Position numbers and translations under genes: made by a program. A stretch of DNA of 64,000 nt from Alphaproteobacteria bacterium (GTDB lineage: Bacteria > Pseudomonadota > Alphaproteobacteria > Rs-D84). Where the stretch lies: positions 1-64,000 of the forward strand of contig JAFRSV010000010.1 in the NCBI GenBank assembly GCA_017427405.1, in the 5' to 3' direction. The notes beneath the pieces were generated by a model. That model did no database searches, was not told the origin of the DNA, and saw nothing but the letters and a program-made list of their open reading frames with translations. Below are positions 52,953 through 62,175 of this stretch, in pieces; positions within the stretch are counted from its first letter, which is position 1, and the number at the start of each line of letters is the position of its first letter.

Positions 52953-53720
52953 TTAAATCTTTATCTTTGGATAGAGTTTTTTTACGTTTTCCATTACTAT
53001 ATCACACATTTTTTCAAATGAAACATTTTTTATTTCCGACAAAACACGCGTCGTCTCAATTACATAGGCCGGTTCGCAAATTTTACCACGGTATGGAACG
53101 GGCGCGCAATATGGGCTGTCGGTTTCGACGACCAATCTGTCGATTGGAATCCGCGAAAATGTGTCACGAATATCGGCCGCGTTCTTAAAGGTTAAAATGC
53201 CACTTGCCGAAAAATAGTATCCGCGGTCCAGCATTTTTTTCGCCAAATCATAACCCGATGTAAAGCAATGCATAACACCATAAATGTCGGGATATCGTGA
53301 CAAAATTTCAAATGTATCACTTTCCGCATCGCGCGTATGAATTGCAACCGGAAGTCCGGCACGCCGTGCCATTTCCAGTTGCCGTTCAAACAGTTCAATT
53401 TGCGCATCGCGCGTGTCGGCCGACATTTCATGATAATCAAGTCCGATTTCACCAACCGCCAAAACGCGCGAATCCCCCAAAATTTCGTCCGTGATATAAT
53501 CCGCCGGATTTGTTCCCGCATGTTCGGGGTGAATTCCAATTGTCGCAAAAACATTATCGTGCGCATGTGCCAACTTTATCGCCGGCAAAATATCCACCGG
53601 GTCCGCCGTCGGGCATATCATATATTTTACACCCGCCGCAACCGCACGCGCCATGACACCTTCCGCACCACCAACAGATGAAAAATCGTATGTTAAATGA
53701 CAATGTGTATCTATAAGCAT
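52953..53720 (-). CDS. tatD: TatD-family metal-dependent deoxyribonuclease
   Basis: The 255-residue TIM-barrel hydrolase has the ligands DTHCHL (residues 4-9), AVGEIGLDYHEM, AIHTRDAESDTFEIL, GVMHCFTSG and VETDSPYCAPVPYRGK. TatD enzymes have 3'-5' exonuclease activity and are linked to DNA repair and fragmentation. It overlaps the end of holB by 10 bases, showing coupling. Confidence 0.95.
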   Translation of the reverse strand: MLIDTHCHLTYDFSSVGGAEGVMARAVAAGVKYMICPTADPVDILPAIKLAHAHDNVFATIGIHPEHAGTNPADYITDEILGDSRVLAVGEIGLDYHEMSADTRDAQIELFERQLEMARRAGLPVAIHTRDAESDTFEILSRYPDIYGVMHCFTSGYDLAKKMLDRGYYFSASGILTFKNAADIRDTFSRIPIDRLVVETDSPYCAPVPYRGKICEPAYVIETTRVLSEIKNVSFEKMCDIVMENVKKLYPKIKI

Positions 53721-54613
53721 TTTTGTATTTCCAATATAATTTTGAATAATGAAATTTCCGGTTCCAAATTCACACGTGCAATATCCGCGATTGCCTTTGT
53801 CGCCACCGGATACAATTCCGCCAAATTAAAGTGTGCGATTACATCCAACAAAATTCCATAAAGTTCCGGGTTCGGCGCAATTTGCCGGGCGATATTCATT
53901 GCGTCAGATGGTAATGCACGCGGGTTTGTCACAAATTCAATCACGTGTTCATAAATTGCATCGCCACCCGATTGCTTTAGGTTCGCAATGCGCCCAAACG
54001 ACCCATTAGCAAGACGCAATGTTTCATCATCAAAACTCTCGTCCGGCATAAATCGCGCACAAAGACGGCGCAAATCCGAAATCGAAAGTGGTCGCATTTT
54101 TTCAACGCGCGAACGTGAACGCACCGTGGGCAGAACACTGGATAACTGATGCGTGACAAGTAAAAATAATGTTTTTGCCGGTGGTTCTTCCAATAATTTC
54201 AAAATCGCGTTCGCCGCCGCGGTGGTTAGCGCATCCACGGAATCAATCAGCACCACGCGCCACCCGCCCGACATGGACGAAAGTTGCATTTTTTCAATCG
54301 CGCCACGCACAGTATAGACCGAAATCGATTTGCCGTCCGATTTCACACGGCCGTCTTTATCGATATTGCGGTCCAGGTCAATTATGAAAAAATCGCCAAC
54401 ATTGCCGTAAACCATCCGCGCGATTTGGTATGCAAGTGTCGCCTTGCCAATGCCACGTGGCCCGCACAACATCCACACGGGATGCAACGGATGCGTTTCG
54501 CGATTTTGCCATGCATCCATAAACGCGCGCAGTGTTGCATCATGTCCGATTGTGTTATTATTATCCATCGGATGCGGAAATTCGTAAACGGGTATGCCTG
54601 ATTTACGCACCAT
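53711..54613 (-). CDS. holB: DNA polymerase III subunit delta'
   Basis: The 300-residue AAA+ protein has Walker A CGPRGIGKATLAYQIAR (about residues 49-66), the sensor region WRVVLIDSVDALTTAAANAILKLLEEPP and SSVLPTVRSRSR, as in clamp-loader delta-prime subunits. The Walker A is of the degenerate alphaproteobacterial GPRGIGKAT type. No zinc-binding four-cysteine module is present. Its ATG follows the dacA stop codon with no gap; tatD follows. Confidence 0.93.
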   Translation of the reverse strand: MVRKSGIPVYEFPHPMDNNNTIGHDATLRAFMDAWQNRETHPLHPVWMLCGPRGIGKATLAYQIARMVYGNVGDFFIIDLDRNIDKDGRVKSDGKSISVYTVRGAIEKMQLSSMSGGWRVVLIDSVDALTTAAANAILKLLEEPPAKTLFLLVTHQLSSVLPTVRSRSRVEKMRPLSISDLRRLCARFMPDESFDDETLRLANGSFGRIANLKQSGGDAIYEHVIEFVTNPRALPSDAMNIARQIAPNPELYGILLDVIAHFNLAELYPVATKAIADIARVNLEPEISLFKIILEIQKCL

Positions 54614-55789
54614 TTAACGCCCCACCAGCATTGTGACAATGTTACGCCATGCGCGACCAAAAAAACGCACACGACGAACATCAGATTTTGCAACCAAATT
54701 CGTTCGTGCGATAACATTACCGTCGCGTTCGGCGATAACCTGGCCCAATACGTCGCCGGCATGAATTGGCGCGGGCATCGGGTCAGTGTACCGCGCAAGC
54801 ACGCGAACACCATTCAAACCGTTTTCCTTTGGCATGGTAATTGCAAATGTCCGGTCAACCGTTGCGATAACCGTATCGTCGCGCCCGTACCAGACCGGCA
54901 CCGCCGTCACATCGTCACCCGGACGATAGAAAACCCGTGTCATCGTGGTATTAAACCCATGATTCAGCAGCGATTTCATTTCCGCCGCCAATGCATCATG
55001 ACCCTTGCCATGAAAACCGTTTATAACACCAATCAGACGGCGGCCGCCGGCGGTAGCACTTGCCACCATGCCGTATCCGCCCTTGTCCGTGTGCCCGGTT
55101 TTCAATCCGTCCGCGCCCGGCATAATGAAAAGCAGTTTATTATAATTCACCGTGTGCGTTTTGCCCCAATCGCGACACCAATCTGTTTTATATTCGCCGA
55201 ATTCAAACCGCCGCGTTGCAAACATCGGATACAAATCGGGATAATCCGAAATTATATGGTACGCAAGTGTGGCAAGTTCGCGACTGGTCATCAAATTTTT
55301 GTCATTGGGAAGTCCACTTGCATTGCCAAATGTCGATTCCGGCATGCCAATCGCGCGCGCCTTGGCCGTCATCATATCGGTAAATTTTTCCTCTGTTCCC
55401 GCCAACTTTTCCGCAACGACGACGGACGCGTCACCGCCCGACAAAACAATCAGCCCCAAAATCAGGTCACGAACGGAAATATCCTGGCCGGCGGAAAGGC
55501 AAATCTTGCTTGCCGGGTACCAAACTGGATCCTGGTAATCCGCGTTTTTGCCAACCGGGAAACGGTCATCCAAAGATATTTGACCGGATTTTACCCCGTC
55601 AAACAAAACAGCCAATGTCATCAGTTTCAACATTGACGACGGCGGCATAAGTTCATCCGCAGATTTGGATACAATTTCCGCCCCGGAATCATAGTCCATC
55701 AAAAATACGGATTTTGCCTTAGTTTTATATTCCGCAAATGCCGGTGCGGCGCAAAGAATCAATAAAAATGCGAAGATTTTTTGTTTCAT
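54614..55789 (-). CDS. dacA: D-alanyl-D-alanine carboxypeptidase (penicillin-binding protein 5 family)
   Basis: The 391-residue exported protein has a signal peptide (MKQKIFAFLLILCAAPAFA). It removes the terminal D-Ala of peptidoglycan pentapeptides. The active-site SxxK is SMLK in LMPPSSMLKLMT, and KTG lies in DGLKTGHTDKGGYG. The second motif, normally SGN, reads SGG (VLSGGDASVVVAEK). A C-terminal beta domain and possible amphipathic end (RRVRFFGRAWRNIVTMLVGR) would anchor it to the membrane. It is first in the operon, with a promoter that makes the mRNA nearly leaderless. Confidence 0.94.
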   Translation of the reverse strand: MKQKIFAFLLILCAAPAFAEYKTKAKSVFLMDYDSGAEIVSKSADELMPPSSMLKLMTLAVLFDGVKSGQISLDDRFPVGKNADYQDPVWYPASKICLSAGQDISVRDLILGLIVLSGGDASVVVAEKLAGTEEKFTDMMTAKARAIGMPESTFGNASGLPNDKNLMTSRELATLAYHIISDYPDLYPMFATRRFEFGEYKTDWCRDWGKTHTVNYNKLLFIMPGADGLKTGHTDKGGYGMVASATAGGRRLIGVINGFHGKGHDALAAEMKSLLNHGFNTTMTRVFYRPGDDVTAVPVWYGRDDTVIATVDRTFAITMPKENGLNGVRVLARYTDPMPAPIHAGDVLGQVIAERDGNVIARTNLVAKSDVRRVRFFGRAWRNIVTMLVGR

Positions 55790-55798
55790 GATGTGTGT

Positions 55799-55826
55799 AT
55801 AATAACAATATCCTTTCGCTTTTCAA
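55799..55826 (-). promoter_or_regulatory. Promoter of the dacA operon (near-leaderless)
   Basis: On the minus strand TTGAAA (55821-55826), a 16-base spacer and TATTAT (55799-55804). The start is expected about 3 bases before the ATG at 55789, and no ribosome site precedes that ATG. Confidence 0.5.
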
Positions 55827-55894
55827 ACGATTTTTTTAATTTGCTTTTTATATTTTATGGGAATAGAATGCAACGGCAAAAAAAGGGGGCGGAT

Positions 55895-56779
55895 ATGTTT
55901 GATACGGAAAAATTAAAATCTTTTTCTTGGATAAATGTTGGGAACCCCGATCATGATGATTTTGAAAAACTGCAAGACGAATACAAGATTGATGAAGATA
56001 CCATTTCCGACATTTTGGACCCCGACGAACAACCCCGCATAGAGGTTGAAGATGATTACAAGGTTATAATTGTCCGCTTTCCTATTGTTAACCGCGAAAC
56101 TGATACACAATGGCACACGGAACCGTTGTCCATTATTTATTCGACAAATCGCGTTATTACCGTTTGTCGCAAGCGGTGCGATATTTTGGATAAGATAAAG
56201 AAATCTGAAAAAACATCGCGCGAAGAATTTATTTTGAACATTATGTATTATATCGCGGAATCATACCTGCGTTGTTTAAAAGAACTGAATCGCCGCGTGG
56301 TGGAATCCAAGAAAAACTTGCAACAGCAAATAAGAAAGCGCGAATTACTGGCATTACTTGACGTGGAAAACAGTTATACACTTTATATGACCGGACTAAA
56401 AGGCAACCTTTCGGTGTTGGATAAATTGGAAAAGGTGCGCGGGTTTGCAAAAACCGATGAATGCGTGGAATTGGTCGAAGATTCACGGATTGAATTATCC
56501 CAGGGCATAGAGGTCGTGACCAGTTATACGAAAATGCTAAAATCCATCAAGGAAACATTTGAAAGCGTCATCAATATGGATTCAAACACATACATTAACC
56601 GCCTTACTATGTGGAACATTATTTTAATGTTGCCGACACTGGTTGTGGGGTATTATGGAATGAATGTTGCCCTGCCCTTTGCGGAACATGGCGATACCGG
56701 GGTTGTTATTTTTGCGCTTATTATGGCGTTGCTTTTGGGCTATGCGCTGTTTATCTTTATCCGCCGGCGGATTATTTAA
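55895..56779 (+). CDS. corA: CorA-type magnesium/divalent cation transporter
   Basis: The ATG at 55895 follows AAAAGGGGGCGG; product 294 residues. The cytoplasmic funnel domain (residues 1-235) ends in long helices, followed by two membrane helices. The first ends in the selectivity motif YYGMNVALP, and the second is VVIFALIMALLLGYALFIFI with a basic end RRRII. It imports magnesium, possibly other divalent ions. It is short among CorA proteins but complete. Its stop codon overlaps that of adk by 4 bases. Confidence 0.93.
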   Translation: MFDTEKLKSFSWINVGNPDHDDFEKLQDEYKIDEDTISDILDPDEQPRIEVEDDYKVIIVRFPIVNRETDTQWHTEPLSIIYSTNRVITVCRKRCDILDKIKKSEKTSREEFILNIMYYIAESYLRCLKELNRRVVESKKNLQQQIRKRELLALLDVENSYTLYMTGLKGNLSVLDKLEKVRGFAKTDECVELVEDSRIELSQGIEVVTSYTKMLKSIKETFESVINMDSNTYINRLTMWNIILMLPTLVVGYYGMNVALPFAEHGDTGVVIFALIMALLLGYALFIFIRRRII

Positions 56780-57330
56780 TTTAACGCAGTCAATATTTTT
56801 GCAAAGTTTTTATCCGCATCTGGGTCGGTCACATCAATATCGGAAAACTTTATCCCGGGTGCGGTTCGCAACCATTCAATCGCTGGCATCGTTATGTGCC
56901 AAAAATTATCAAGTCTGCGACGGATAACCGCCGTGTCCGCGTCATCCGCACGACCGCCGCCTTCACGCACGCGCTTTTCAATGCGGGCAATCATGACCGA
57001 TTCCGGCACATTAAGATATATCACACGAATATCGAATTTGTTTAAATAATTTTCGACAATCCATTTTGCCTGGCCTACGGTCCTTGGGAAACCGTCAAGA
57101 ATCATATCGGAATCCGTATTAAAATGCGTGGCAAGTAATTCAAATAAATCACCATCCGCCACCAATTCGCCGCGTGCGATAATCCCCGCAAGTTTCGATT
57201 CCGGTGGCAACGCGCGCAATATTGCACCCGTTTCAATGTATTCGTATTTTCCGCGTTCCATAAGACGACGCGCAAATGTGCCCTTGCCCACACCTTGGCC
57301 ACCCATCAAAAGAATCATTTTTGGTTTCAT
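56776..57330 (-). CDS. adk: Adenylate kinase
   Basis: The 184-residue short-form enzyme interconverts ATP and AMP with two ADP. It has the P-loop MGGQGVGKGTFARRL, ETGAILRA, the AMP-site ILDGFPRTVGQAKW and the lid region RVREGGGRADDADTAVIRRRLDNF, without the zinc-type long lid. It is of full bacterial short-type length. It is convergent with corA, the two genes sharing a TTAA stop overlap. Confidence 0.92.
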   Translation of the reverse strand: MKPKMILLMGGQGVGKGTFARRLMERGKYEYIETGAILRALPPESKLAGIIARGELVADGDLFELLATHFNTDSDMILDGFPRTVGQAKWIVENYLNKFDIRVIYLNVPESVMIARIEKRVREGGGRADDADTAVIRRRLDNFWHITMPAIEWLRTAPGIKFSDIDVTDPDADKNFAKILTALN

Positions 57331-57365
57331 CGTATTTTCTCTTTTTGTCGCGCTTATTATACCAT

Positions 57366-57391
57366 AAAAAAATCCCCATAGCCATGGGGAT
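57366..57391 (-). terminator. Rho-independent terminator of rpsA
   Basis: On the minus strand ATCCCCAT and ATGGGGAT form an 8-bp stem with a 4-base loop followed by seven T. The sequence just downstream, TATGGTATAATAAG, may also be the -10 region of the adk promoter. Confidence 0.85.
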
Positions 57392-57420
57392 TTGTAATTT
57401 TTTTGAAAACCGTCGCAAGA

Positions 57421-59109
57421 TTATTTCTTGCTGTTTTCGATGGCGGCGCCAAGAATATCGCCAAGGACGGAACCACTGTCGGCCTCGTTCGCGTATTCTT
57501 TGACCGCTTGCTTTTCAAGTGTCACCTGAAGCGCGCGGATGGACAATTTAACATTGTTGCCTTCCACGGATACCACAGATGCCTCTACCGTGTCACCAAC
57601 ATGGAACTTGGATGTATCCTGTTCGGATTTTTCACGCGACAAATCGGTACGGCGGATTGTACCCTTAATATCATTCGGTAAATCCAAAATCAATTCGTCG
57701 GGTGTGACCGCGGAAACCGTCCCGGACAAAACCGCACCTTTCTTGATAGATGCCGCATTGTTGTCCGCGCCCGCCGTCAATTGTTTAATACCCAATGTGA
57801 CACGTTCTTTTTCCGGATTGATGTCCAAGATTTTTGCCGTCACTTCTTGGCCACGGACGAATTTTTTCAATTCTTCTTCGTCAAGGCGATTCCAAGACAG
57901 GTCGGAAATATGAACCATACCGTCCAATTCCGGTGTCAGCGCCACAAACAACCCAAATTCGGTTGTATTCTTAATCGGCCCGGTGATAACATCGCCGACA
58001 TTGTGTGTTTCGGCAAATTGCTTCCACGGGTTTGGTTGCAATTGTTTATACCCCAATGAAATACGGCGTTTTTCTTGGTCGATATCAAGGACCATAACGT
58101 TGACTTCCTGGCCATTTTGGAGAACCTTGGACGGGTGGATATTTTTGTTCGTCCATGAAAGTTCGGACATATGGACCAAACCTTCGATATTGTTCCCCAG
58201 GTCGATAAATGCACCGTAATCGGTGACCGATGAAACCTTGCCGGTGACGGTATCGCCAACATTGAATGCGCGTGATGCGGTTTCCCACGGGTCTTCTTCC
58301 AATTGTTTCGCCCCCAGTGAAATACGATGCGTTTCCGGGTCGAATTGGATAACCTTGACCTTAATCTTTTCGCCAACATGCACCAATTCGCGCGGATGAT
58401 TCACACGCTTCCAAGACAAATCTGTCACGTGTAGCAAACCATCGATACCGCCCAAATCGATAAACACGCCGTAATCGGTGATGTTCTTGACCGTTCCTTC
58501 CAAAACCGCGCCAAGTTCAATGTTCTTTAACGCCTCTTTCTGGGCGGCGGCGATTGTATCAGATTGTATCGCGCGACGGGAAACAATTGCGTTTGTGCGC
58601 AACGCATCCATTTTTAATACGCGGAATTTGTCCTTTAATCCAATCATAGATTTTGCATCGCGGATTGGTTTATGATCAACCTGAGATGACGGCATAAACG
58701 CAAACACGCCGTTGATATCAACGGTATATCCACCACGAACGACATCGATAATTGTACCCTCTGGGTCGATGCCTTCGGCAACCATTTTTTCAAGTTCTTT
58801 CCATGCCTTTTCGGCGCGCGCCTTGGCATAGGATAGAACCGCCGTTCCTTCACGTGATTCATAACGTTCAACGAACACGTCGATAATGTCGCCAACGGAT
58901 GGAACCGATGCGCCAAATTCTTTGAGTGGCACGCGACCTTCGGATTTAAGGCCAACATCAACCAACACGAAATCGCCACGAATATCCTTGACCGTGCCCT
59001 TGGTTGCGTATCCCTGAAGTGTTTCTTGTTTGCCATAGTTTTCATCAAACATTTTGACGAAATCTTCCCCAGCAATAGGGTTAAATAAATCTTTGGATAA
59101 ATCTTTCAT
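57421..59109 (-). CDS. rpsA: 30S ribosomal protein S1
   Basis: The start at 59109 (MKDLSKDLFNPIAGEDF) is the usual S1 beginning; product 562 residues. It contains six S1 RNA-binding repeats, with clear copies such as GVFIDLGGIDGLLHVTDLSW, GAFIDLGNNIEGLVHMSELSW and GLFVALTPELDGMVHISDLSW. S1 delivers mRNA to the ribosome. The ATG lacks a Shine-Dalgarno site and lies in an AU-rich leader, typical for rpsA, which is often self-regulated. Confidence 0.97.
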   Translation of the reverse strand: MKDLSKDLFNPIAGEDFVKMFDENYGKQETLQGYATKGTVKDIRGDFVLVDVGLKSEGRVPLKEFGASVPSVGDIIDVFVERYESREGTAVLSYAKARAEKAWKELEKMVAEGIDPEGTIIDVVRGGYTVDINGVFAFMPSSQVDHKPIRDAKSMIGLKDKFRVLKMDALRTNAIVSRRAIQSDTIAAAQKEALKNIELGAVLEGTVKNITDYGVFIDLGGIDGLLHVTDLSWKRVNHPRELVHVGEKIKVKVIQFDPETHRISLGAKQLEEDPWETASRAFNVGDTVTGKVSSVTDYGAFIDLGNNIEGLVHMSELSWTNKNIHPSKVLQNGQEVNVMVLDIDQEKRRISLGYKQLQPNPWKQFAETHNVGDVITGPIKNTTEFGLFVALTPELDGMVHISDLSWNRLDEEELKKFVRGQEVTAKILDINPEKERVTLGIKQLTAGADNNAASIKKGAVLSGTVSAVTPDELILDLPNDIKGTIRRTDLSREKSEQDTSKFHVGDTVEASVVSVEGNNVKLSIRALQVTLEKQAVKEYANEADSGSVLGDILGAAIENSKK

Positions 59110-59257
59110 TATAAATTCATACAAAGTTTGCCGTCGCAGCCATTTTTATTAGAAAAACCACGAGGTCTTGCGGGGTTAATCGGACCGATTCCGCGCCCGC
59201 CCACGGAAATCAGCACGCATTGTATAGATTTTTTTAGCAAAAATCAAGCGTTTTCGT

Positions 59258-59279
59258 AAAAAATCCCCCTTTCGGGGGA
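59258..59279 (-). terminator. Terminator of the unknown gene at 59300
   Basis: On the minus strand TCCCCC-type stem CCCCC/GGGGG with a 4-base loop followed by ATTTTTT, 20 bases after the stop. Confidence 0.75.
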
Positions 59280-59299
59280 ATTTTATAACGAAACAAACA

Positions 59300-59740
59300 T
59301 TATCTTTCAATGTCTGCAAGTAATTTGATCTTTTTATCAGTTATACTACCCATGATCGCGGTACGGAAATCTGATCTGCGACGGCTTTTCATAATACTTG
59401 CGTCAGTGATTACCCAACGCCGTAAGAAATTGATAGCATTTTCCAAACTCGAATAACTTGCACGAAATAGCCAATCAGACCAAATACTATCTTCGGACTT
59501 TGCACGCAGCCATACATAACGACCATCTACGGCCGGTTTGGGATTACCAGCAAGACTATATTTGCCAAATGTATCGGATTGCATAAGTTGAATTTCCATA
59601 ATATCATCCGTCAAACAGTGTGAAAAATGATCGATATTTTCAATCTTTTCACCATTGTAGTGTGTAACAGGAACATCGTTCACAAACACACCCATAGGAT
59701 TTATGGTAAGAATTTGACCTTGGTTTAAATTTTCTAACAT
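59300..59740 (-). CDS. Unknown protein, 146 residues
   Basis: AAGGA precedes the ATG and a good promoter lies upstream. The protein starts MLENLNQGQILTINPMGVFVNDVPVTHYNG and continues with beta-rich sequence (DIMEIQLMQSD, RYVWLRAKSEDSIWSDWLFRASY) and a basic helical end (KSRRRSDFRTAIMG). It is probably cytoplasmic. No family is recognised. It has its own terminator, so it is monocistronic, divergent from the tail-fibre-like gene. Confidence 0.65.
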   Translation of the reverse strand: MLENLNQGQILTINPMGVFVNDVPVTHYNGEKIENIDHFSHCLTDDIMEIQLMQSDTFGKYSLAGNPKPAVDGRYVWLRAKSEDSIWSDWLFRASYSSLENAINFLRRWVITDASIMKSRRRSDFRTAIMGSITDKKIKLLADIER

Positions 59741-59769
59741 TGTTTATCCTTTTGGTTTTTACGCACAGC

Positions 59770-59797
59770 ACAATAACACAAATATTTTCATTGTCAA
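59770..59797 (-). promoter_or_regulatory. Promoter of the unknown gene at 59300-59740
   Basis: On the minus strand TTGACA (59792-59797), a 16-base spacer and TATTGT (59770-59775), 30 bases before the ATG. Confidence 0.55.
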
Positions 59798-59834
59798 ATA
59801 TTTTTATTGTATTGCCACAATTATATGTTTCCTG

Positions 59835-59863
59835 TTGCTTTTTATCGAATTTTATGGTATAAT
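59835..59863 (+). promoter_or_regulatory. Promoter of the tail-fibre-like gene
   Basis: TTGCTT (59835-59840), a 17-base spacer and perfect TATAAT (59858-59863); the leader to the ATG at 59952 is about 80 bases. Confidence 0.65.
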
Positions 59864-59877
59864 ATTTGATGTGAAAG

Positions 59878-59944
59878 CGGGCGGGTGTGCCCGTTTTTTT
59901 ATTTGGTCGCGCATAATTGCGCGGCCTTTTGTTATAACAAAAGG
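59878..59944 (+). promoter_or_regulatory. Structured leader: terminator-like hairpin, second stem and RBS-sequestering palindrome
   Basis: CGGGC/GCCCG (59878-59893) followed by seven T is an intrinsic-terminator shape right after the promoter. Next, GGTCGCGC/GCGCGGCC is an 8-bp stem (59905-59926). Then CCTTTTGTTATAACAAAAGG (59925-59944) is a perfect 20-base palindrome whose 3' half contains the AAGG of the ribosome site AAGGAG. The last two structures share two bases and cannot form fully together. Confidence 0.55.
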
Positions 59945-59951
59945 AGAAAAA

Positions 59952-60815
59952 ATGCAAAAAGTATCATACATGGGAAATGGGGAAACAACGGAATTTACCT
60001 TTAATTTTCCATATTTTGAAAATTCAAATGTTATCGTGACAAAAAACGGCGAACCCGCAACCGGGTACCAGGTTATCGGCACACCGGGCGGTGCGGATGC
60101 CGATATTCCGTATTCGGGTGGCAAGGTTGTTTTTGAAATCGCGCCAACCGCGTTGGACAGTATAACAATCGCGCGTGCCCTGCCCCTGGGTCGCGCAATC
60201 GATTATCAACCAACGGCGAAAATCGATCCAACGACACTGAATCAAGATATGAATTATATGATGGAAGTGTTAAAAGATTTGCAAGATGAATTGGAAACAC
60301 TGCGCACACAATACGCCGAAATAGCCGACAAAGATTCAACGGCAACACTGTTGGCGCGCATTGCGACAATAAGTGAAGACATCACAACAGTTCGCGCACA
60401 AATAACCGCACTTGGCGACATCAGCACACTGCGCCAAACCGTCACCGATTTATCAACAAATGTCGGAACAATTGATTCCCGCACAAGCAATCTGTTGGAT
60501 TATGTAATCGAAACGCAAATACCAACCGCCGAAAACAACTATACATGGTATCGCAAATATAAAAGTGGTTGGGTGGAACAAGGTGGATATGCAACCACGT
60601 CTGGCAATACCGGCGCACAAATTACGTTGCCGGTGACAATGTCAGATGCGCATTACCTTATAAATGGAACATGCGATAATAATACGACCGGCGGAGTATT
60701 TCATTTTGTGATTTATGAAAACCAAACAACAAACGGTTTTGTCGCATCACCGGCCTATGCAGGCGAATGGCGAACAGGGGCGTTTTATTGGGAAGTCCGG
60801 GGTATGGCCGCATAA
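59952..60815 (+). CDS. Phage tail-fibre-like protein, 287 residues
   Basis: AAGGAG precedes the ATG at 59952. The N-terminal about 110 residues (GNGETTEFTFNFPYFENSNVIVTKNGE to PTTLNQDMNYMMEVLKDLQDELETLR) follow the pattern of T7-type tail-fibre N-terminal domains. A coiled coil (about 120-200) and a small C-terminal beta domain follow (NYTWYRKYKSGWVEQGGYATTSGNT to GEWRTGAFYWEVRGMAA) like fibre tips. There is no signal peptide. No other phage structural gene is nearby, so it is an orphan: a domesticated phage gene or part of a cell-surface or contractile system elsewhere. Confidence 0.75.
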   Translation: MQKVSYMGNGETTEFTFNFPYFENSNVIVTKNGEPATGYQVIGTPGGADADIPYSGGKVVFEIAPTALDSITIARALPLGRAIDYQPTAKIDPTTLNQDMNYMMEVLKDLQDELETLRTQYAEIADKDSTATLLARIATISEDITTVRAQITALGDISTLRQTVTDLSTNVGTIDSRTSNLLDYVIETQIPTAENNYTWYRKYKSGWVEQGGYATTSGNTGAQITLPVTMSDAHYLINGTCDNNTTGGVFHFVIYENQTTNGFVASPAYAGEWRTGAFYWEVRGMAA

Positions 60816-60822
60816 AAAATAT

Positions 60823-60843
60823 GCCCGTTGAATAACAACGGGC
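60823..60843 (-). terminator. Bidirectional terminator between the tail-fibre-like gene and the glycan operon
   Basis: GCCCGTTG and CAACGGGC form an 8-bp stem with a 5-base loop; on the minus strand it is followed by ATATTTTTTAT. Confidence 0.75.
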
Positions 60844-60880
60844 AATATTATCCATTCAAAGACAGGCCAAGAAAAACTAA

Positions 60881-61366
60881 TTATTTTTTATTTCGGTATC
60901 CAATAATTTTTGCCGGCACCCCTGCAACAATCGCATAATCTGGGACGGGTTTATTAACTACGCTATTAGCACCAATGATCGCACCGCGCCCAATTCTCGT
61001 CACACCAGCAATGATACTTGCATTTGCGCCAATCCACACATCGTCTTCAATAACTAAATCAGAACTATCTACAATGCCGGCAAACCGCATAGGTTTTTGG
61101 GTTTGGTGGAAATCGTGATTAGCCGTGGTAATAACAACATGTGGTGCAATCATGCAATTATCTTTTATTGTAACATTACCCCCATAAATTATTGTATATG
61201 GATTCAATTGAACATATTTACCGATGACGATTTGTTCACCCGGACCGTTTTGCAAAACACAACCCTCTTTTATTTCGGCGGTTTTATCTATTTCAATAGA
61301 ACCATTAATTTTAAAAACAACATCCTTGGCAATTTTAGCGATGTTACGTTGCCTAAATAATCTCAT
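60881..61366 (-). CDS. Hexapeptide-repeat (left-handed beta-helix) acyltransferase
   Basis: The start at 61366 (MRLFRQRN) is favoured by AAAGGA 8 bases upstream and by not overlapping the preceding gene; product 161 residues. Hexapeptide repeats run through [25 protein letters not shown] and [47 protein letters not shown] contains the catalytic His region of maltose/galactoside-type O-acetyltransferases. It probably acetylates a surface sugar. It is the last gene of the glycan operon. Confidence 0.88.
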   Translation of the reverse strand: MRLFRQRNIAKIAKDVVFKINGSIEIDKTAEIKEGCVLQNGPGEQIVIGKYVQLNPYTIIYGGNVTIKDNCMIAPHVVITTANHDFHQTQKPMRFAGIVDSSDLVIEDDVWIGANASIIAGVTRIGRGAIIGANSVVNKPVPDYAIVAGVPAKIIGYRNKK

Positions 61367-61368
61367 AT

Positions 61369-62172
61369 CTAAATCCTTTGCCATTCAATTGGAACAACGT
61401 CCGTTTTTCGCCCATCTGCAAACCATTGTAATGGCGCAACAACAAGTTTATTGGGGTTTTGGTTTAACCATGCACCCCACCAAGAAAAACTGCTGTTTGC
61501 AATAATGTTATGTTTACAATTTGCCATCAGCCATATATCCCACGCCGCATCGCAACCATGATTTATATTAACAATAATATGCGGAAAATCAATTTTTAAG
61601 TTATCGGCGACCCATTGTACATCGTCAGAAAAAACGAAAAAGTACGGATTGTTTACATGTTTTGCAACAAAACCCACGGCACGTTTATAATAATCCAAAT
61701 CACAAAGACCATGAATATGTTGCAATTTGACATAATCGCCACGCCGAACATGTATTGATACACTGTTTGTGCCATGTATTAAATCCAAGATTTTTTGATT
61801 TTCCGCATTTGGTTTTTCCCGTGGCACAAAATCTTGTAATAACCTATCGCGTATCGATTCATAATAATCAGCAACCTGAAAATAACCTTCAACGACACCT
61901 GTTCTTATTTGTAACAGTTTTGGATTATAGACGTTAAACGGATTTTCAACGATGCTTTTTCTTTTTATAACACCGAAAATTTTCGTCTTATTAATAAGGA
62001 CAGGATTTATATTCCAGAAATCTAACTCATATTCACGTTGTGTGGCATTTATGACATTCTTTACTTCTTGGAACCACGATATGTCATATTTTGTTTTAGA
62101 TTTCAATAGCAGCCCAAAAGCATATTGGAACATTTGGTTGCCAAGTCCACCCATAATTCTAATAACAACCAT
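61369..62172 (-). CDS. Alpha-1,2-fucosyltransferase-type glycosyltransferase (GT11)
   Basis: The 267-residue product has the GT11 hallmarks: the N-terminal [13 protein letters not shown] (residues 8-20), the GDP-fucose motif [21 protein letters not shown] and [17 protein letters not shown]. The family transfers fucose from GDP-fucose to galactose, giving H-antigen-like ends on capsule or LPS. The acceptor is unknown. It sits between an acetyltransferase and a GT2 enzyme in a surface-glycan operon. Confidence 0.93.
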   Translation of the reverse strand: MVVIRIMGGLGNQMFQYAFGLLLKSKTKYDISWFQEVKNVINATQREYELDFWNINPVLINKTKIFGVIKRKSIVENPFNVYNPKLLQIRTGVVEGYFQVADYYESIRDRLLQDFVPREKPNAENQKILDLIHGTNSVSIHVRRGDYVKLQHIHGLCDLDYYKRAVGFVAKHVNNPYFFVFSDDVQWVADNLKIDFPHIIVNINHGCDAAWDIWLMANCKHNIIANSSFSWWGAWLNQNPNKLVVAPLQWFADGRKTDVVPIEWQRI

Positions 62173-62175
62173 TTT

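Noticed and set aside
54761..55636. 291-codon open frame opposite dacA
   Set aside because: The minus strand here encodes a clear carboxypeptidase with active-site motifs; the plus-strand frame is Arg/His/Cys-rich shadow sequence.
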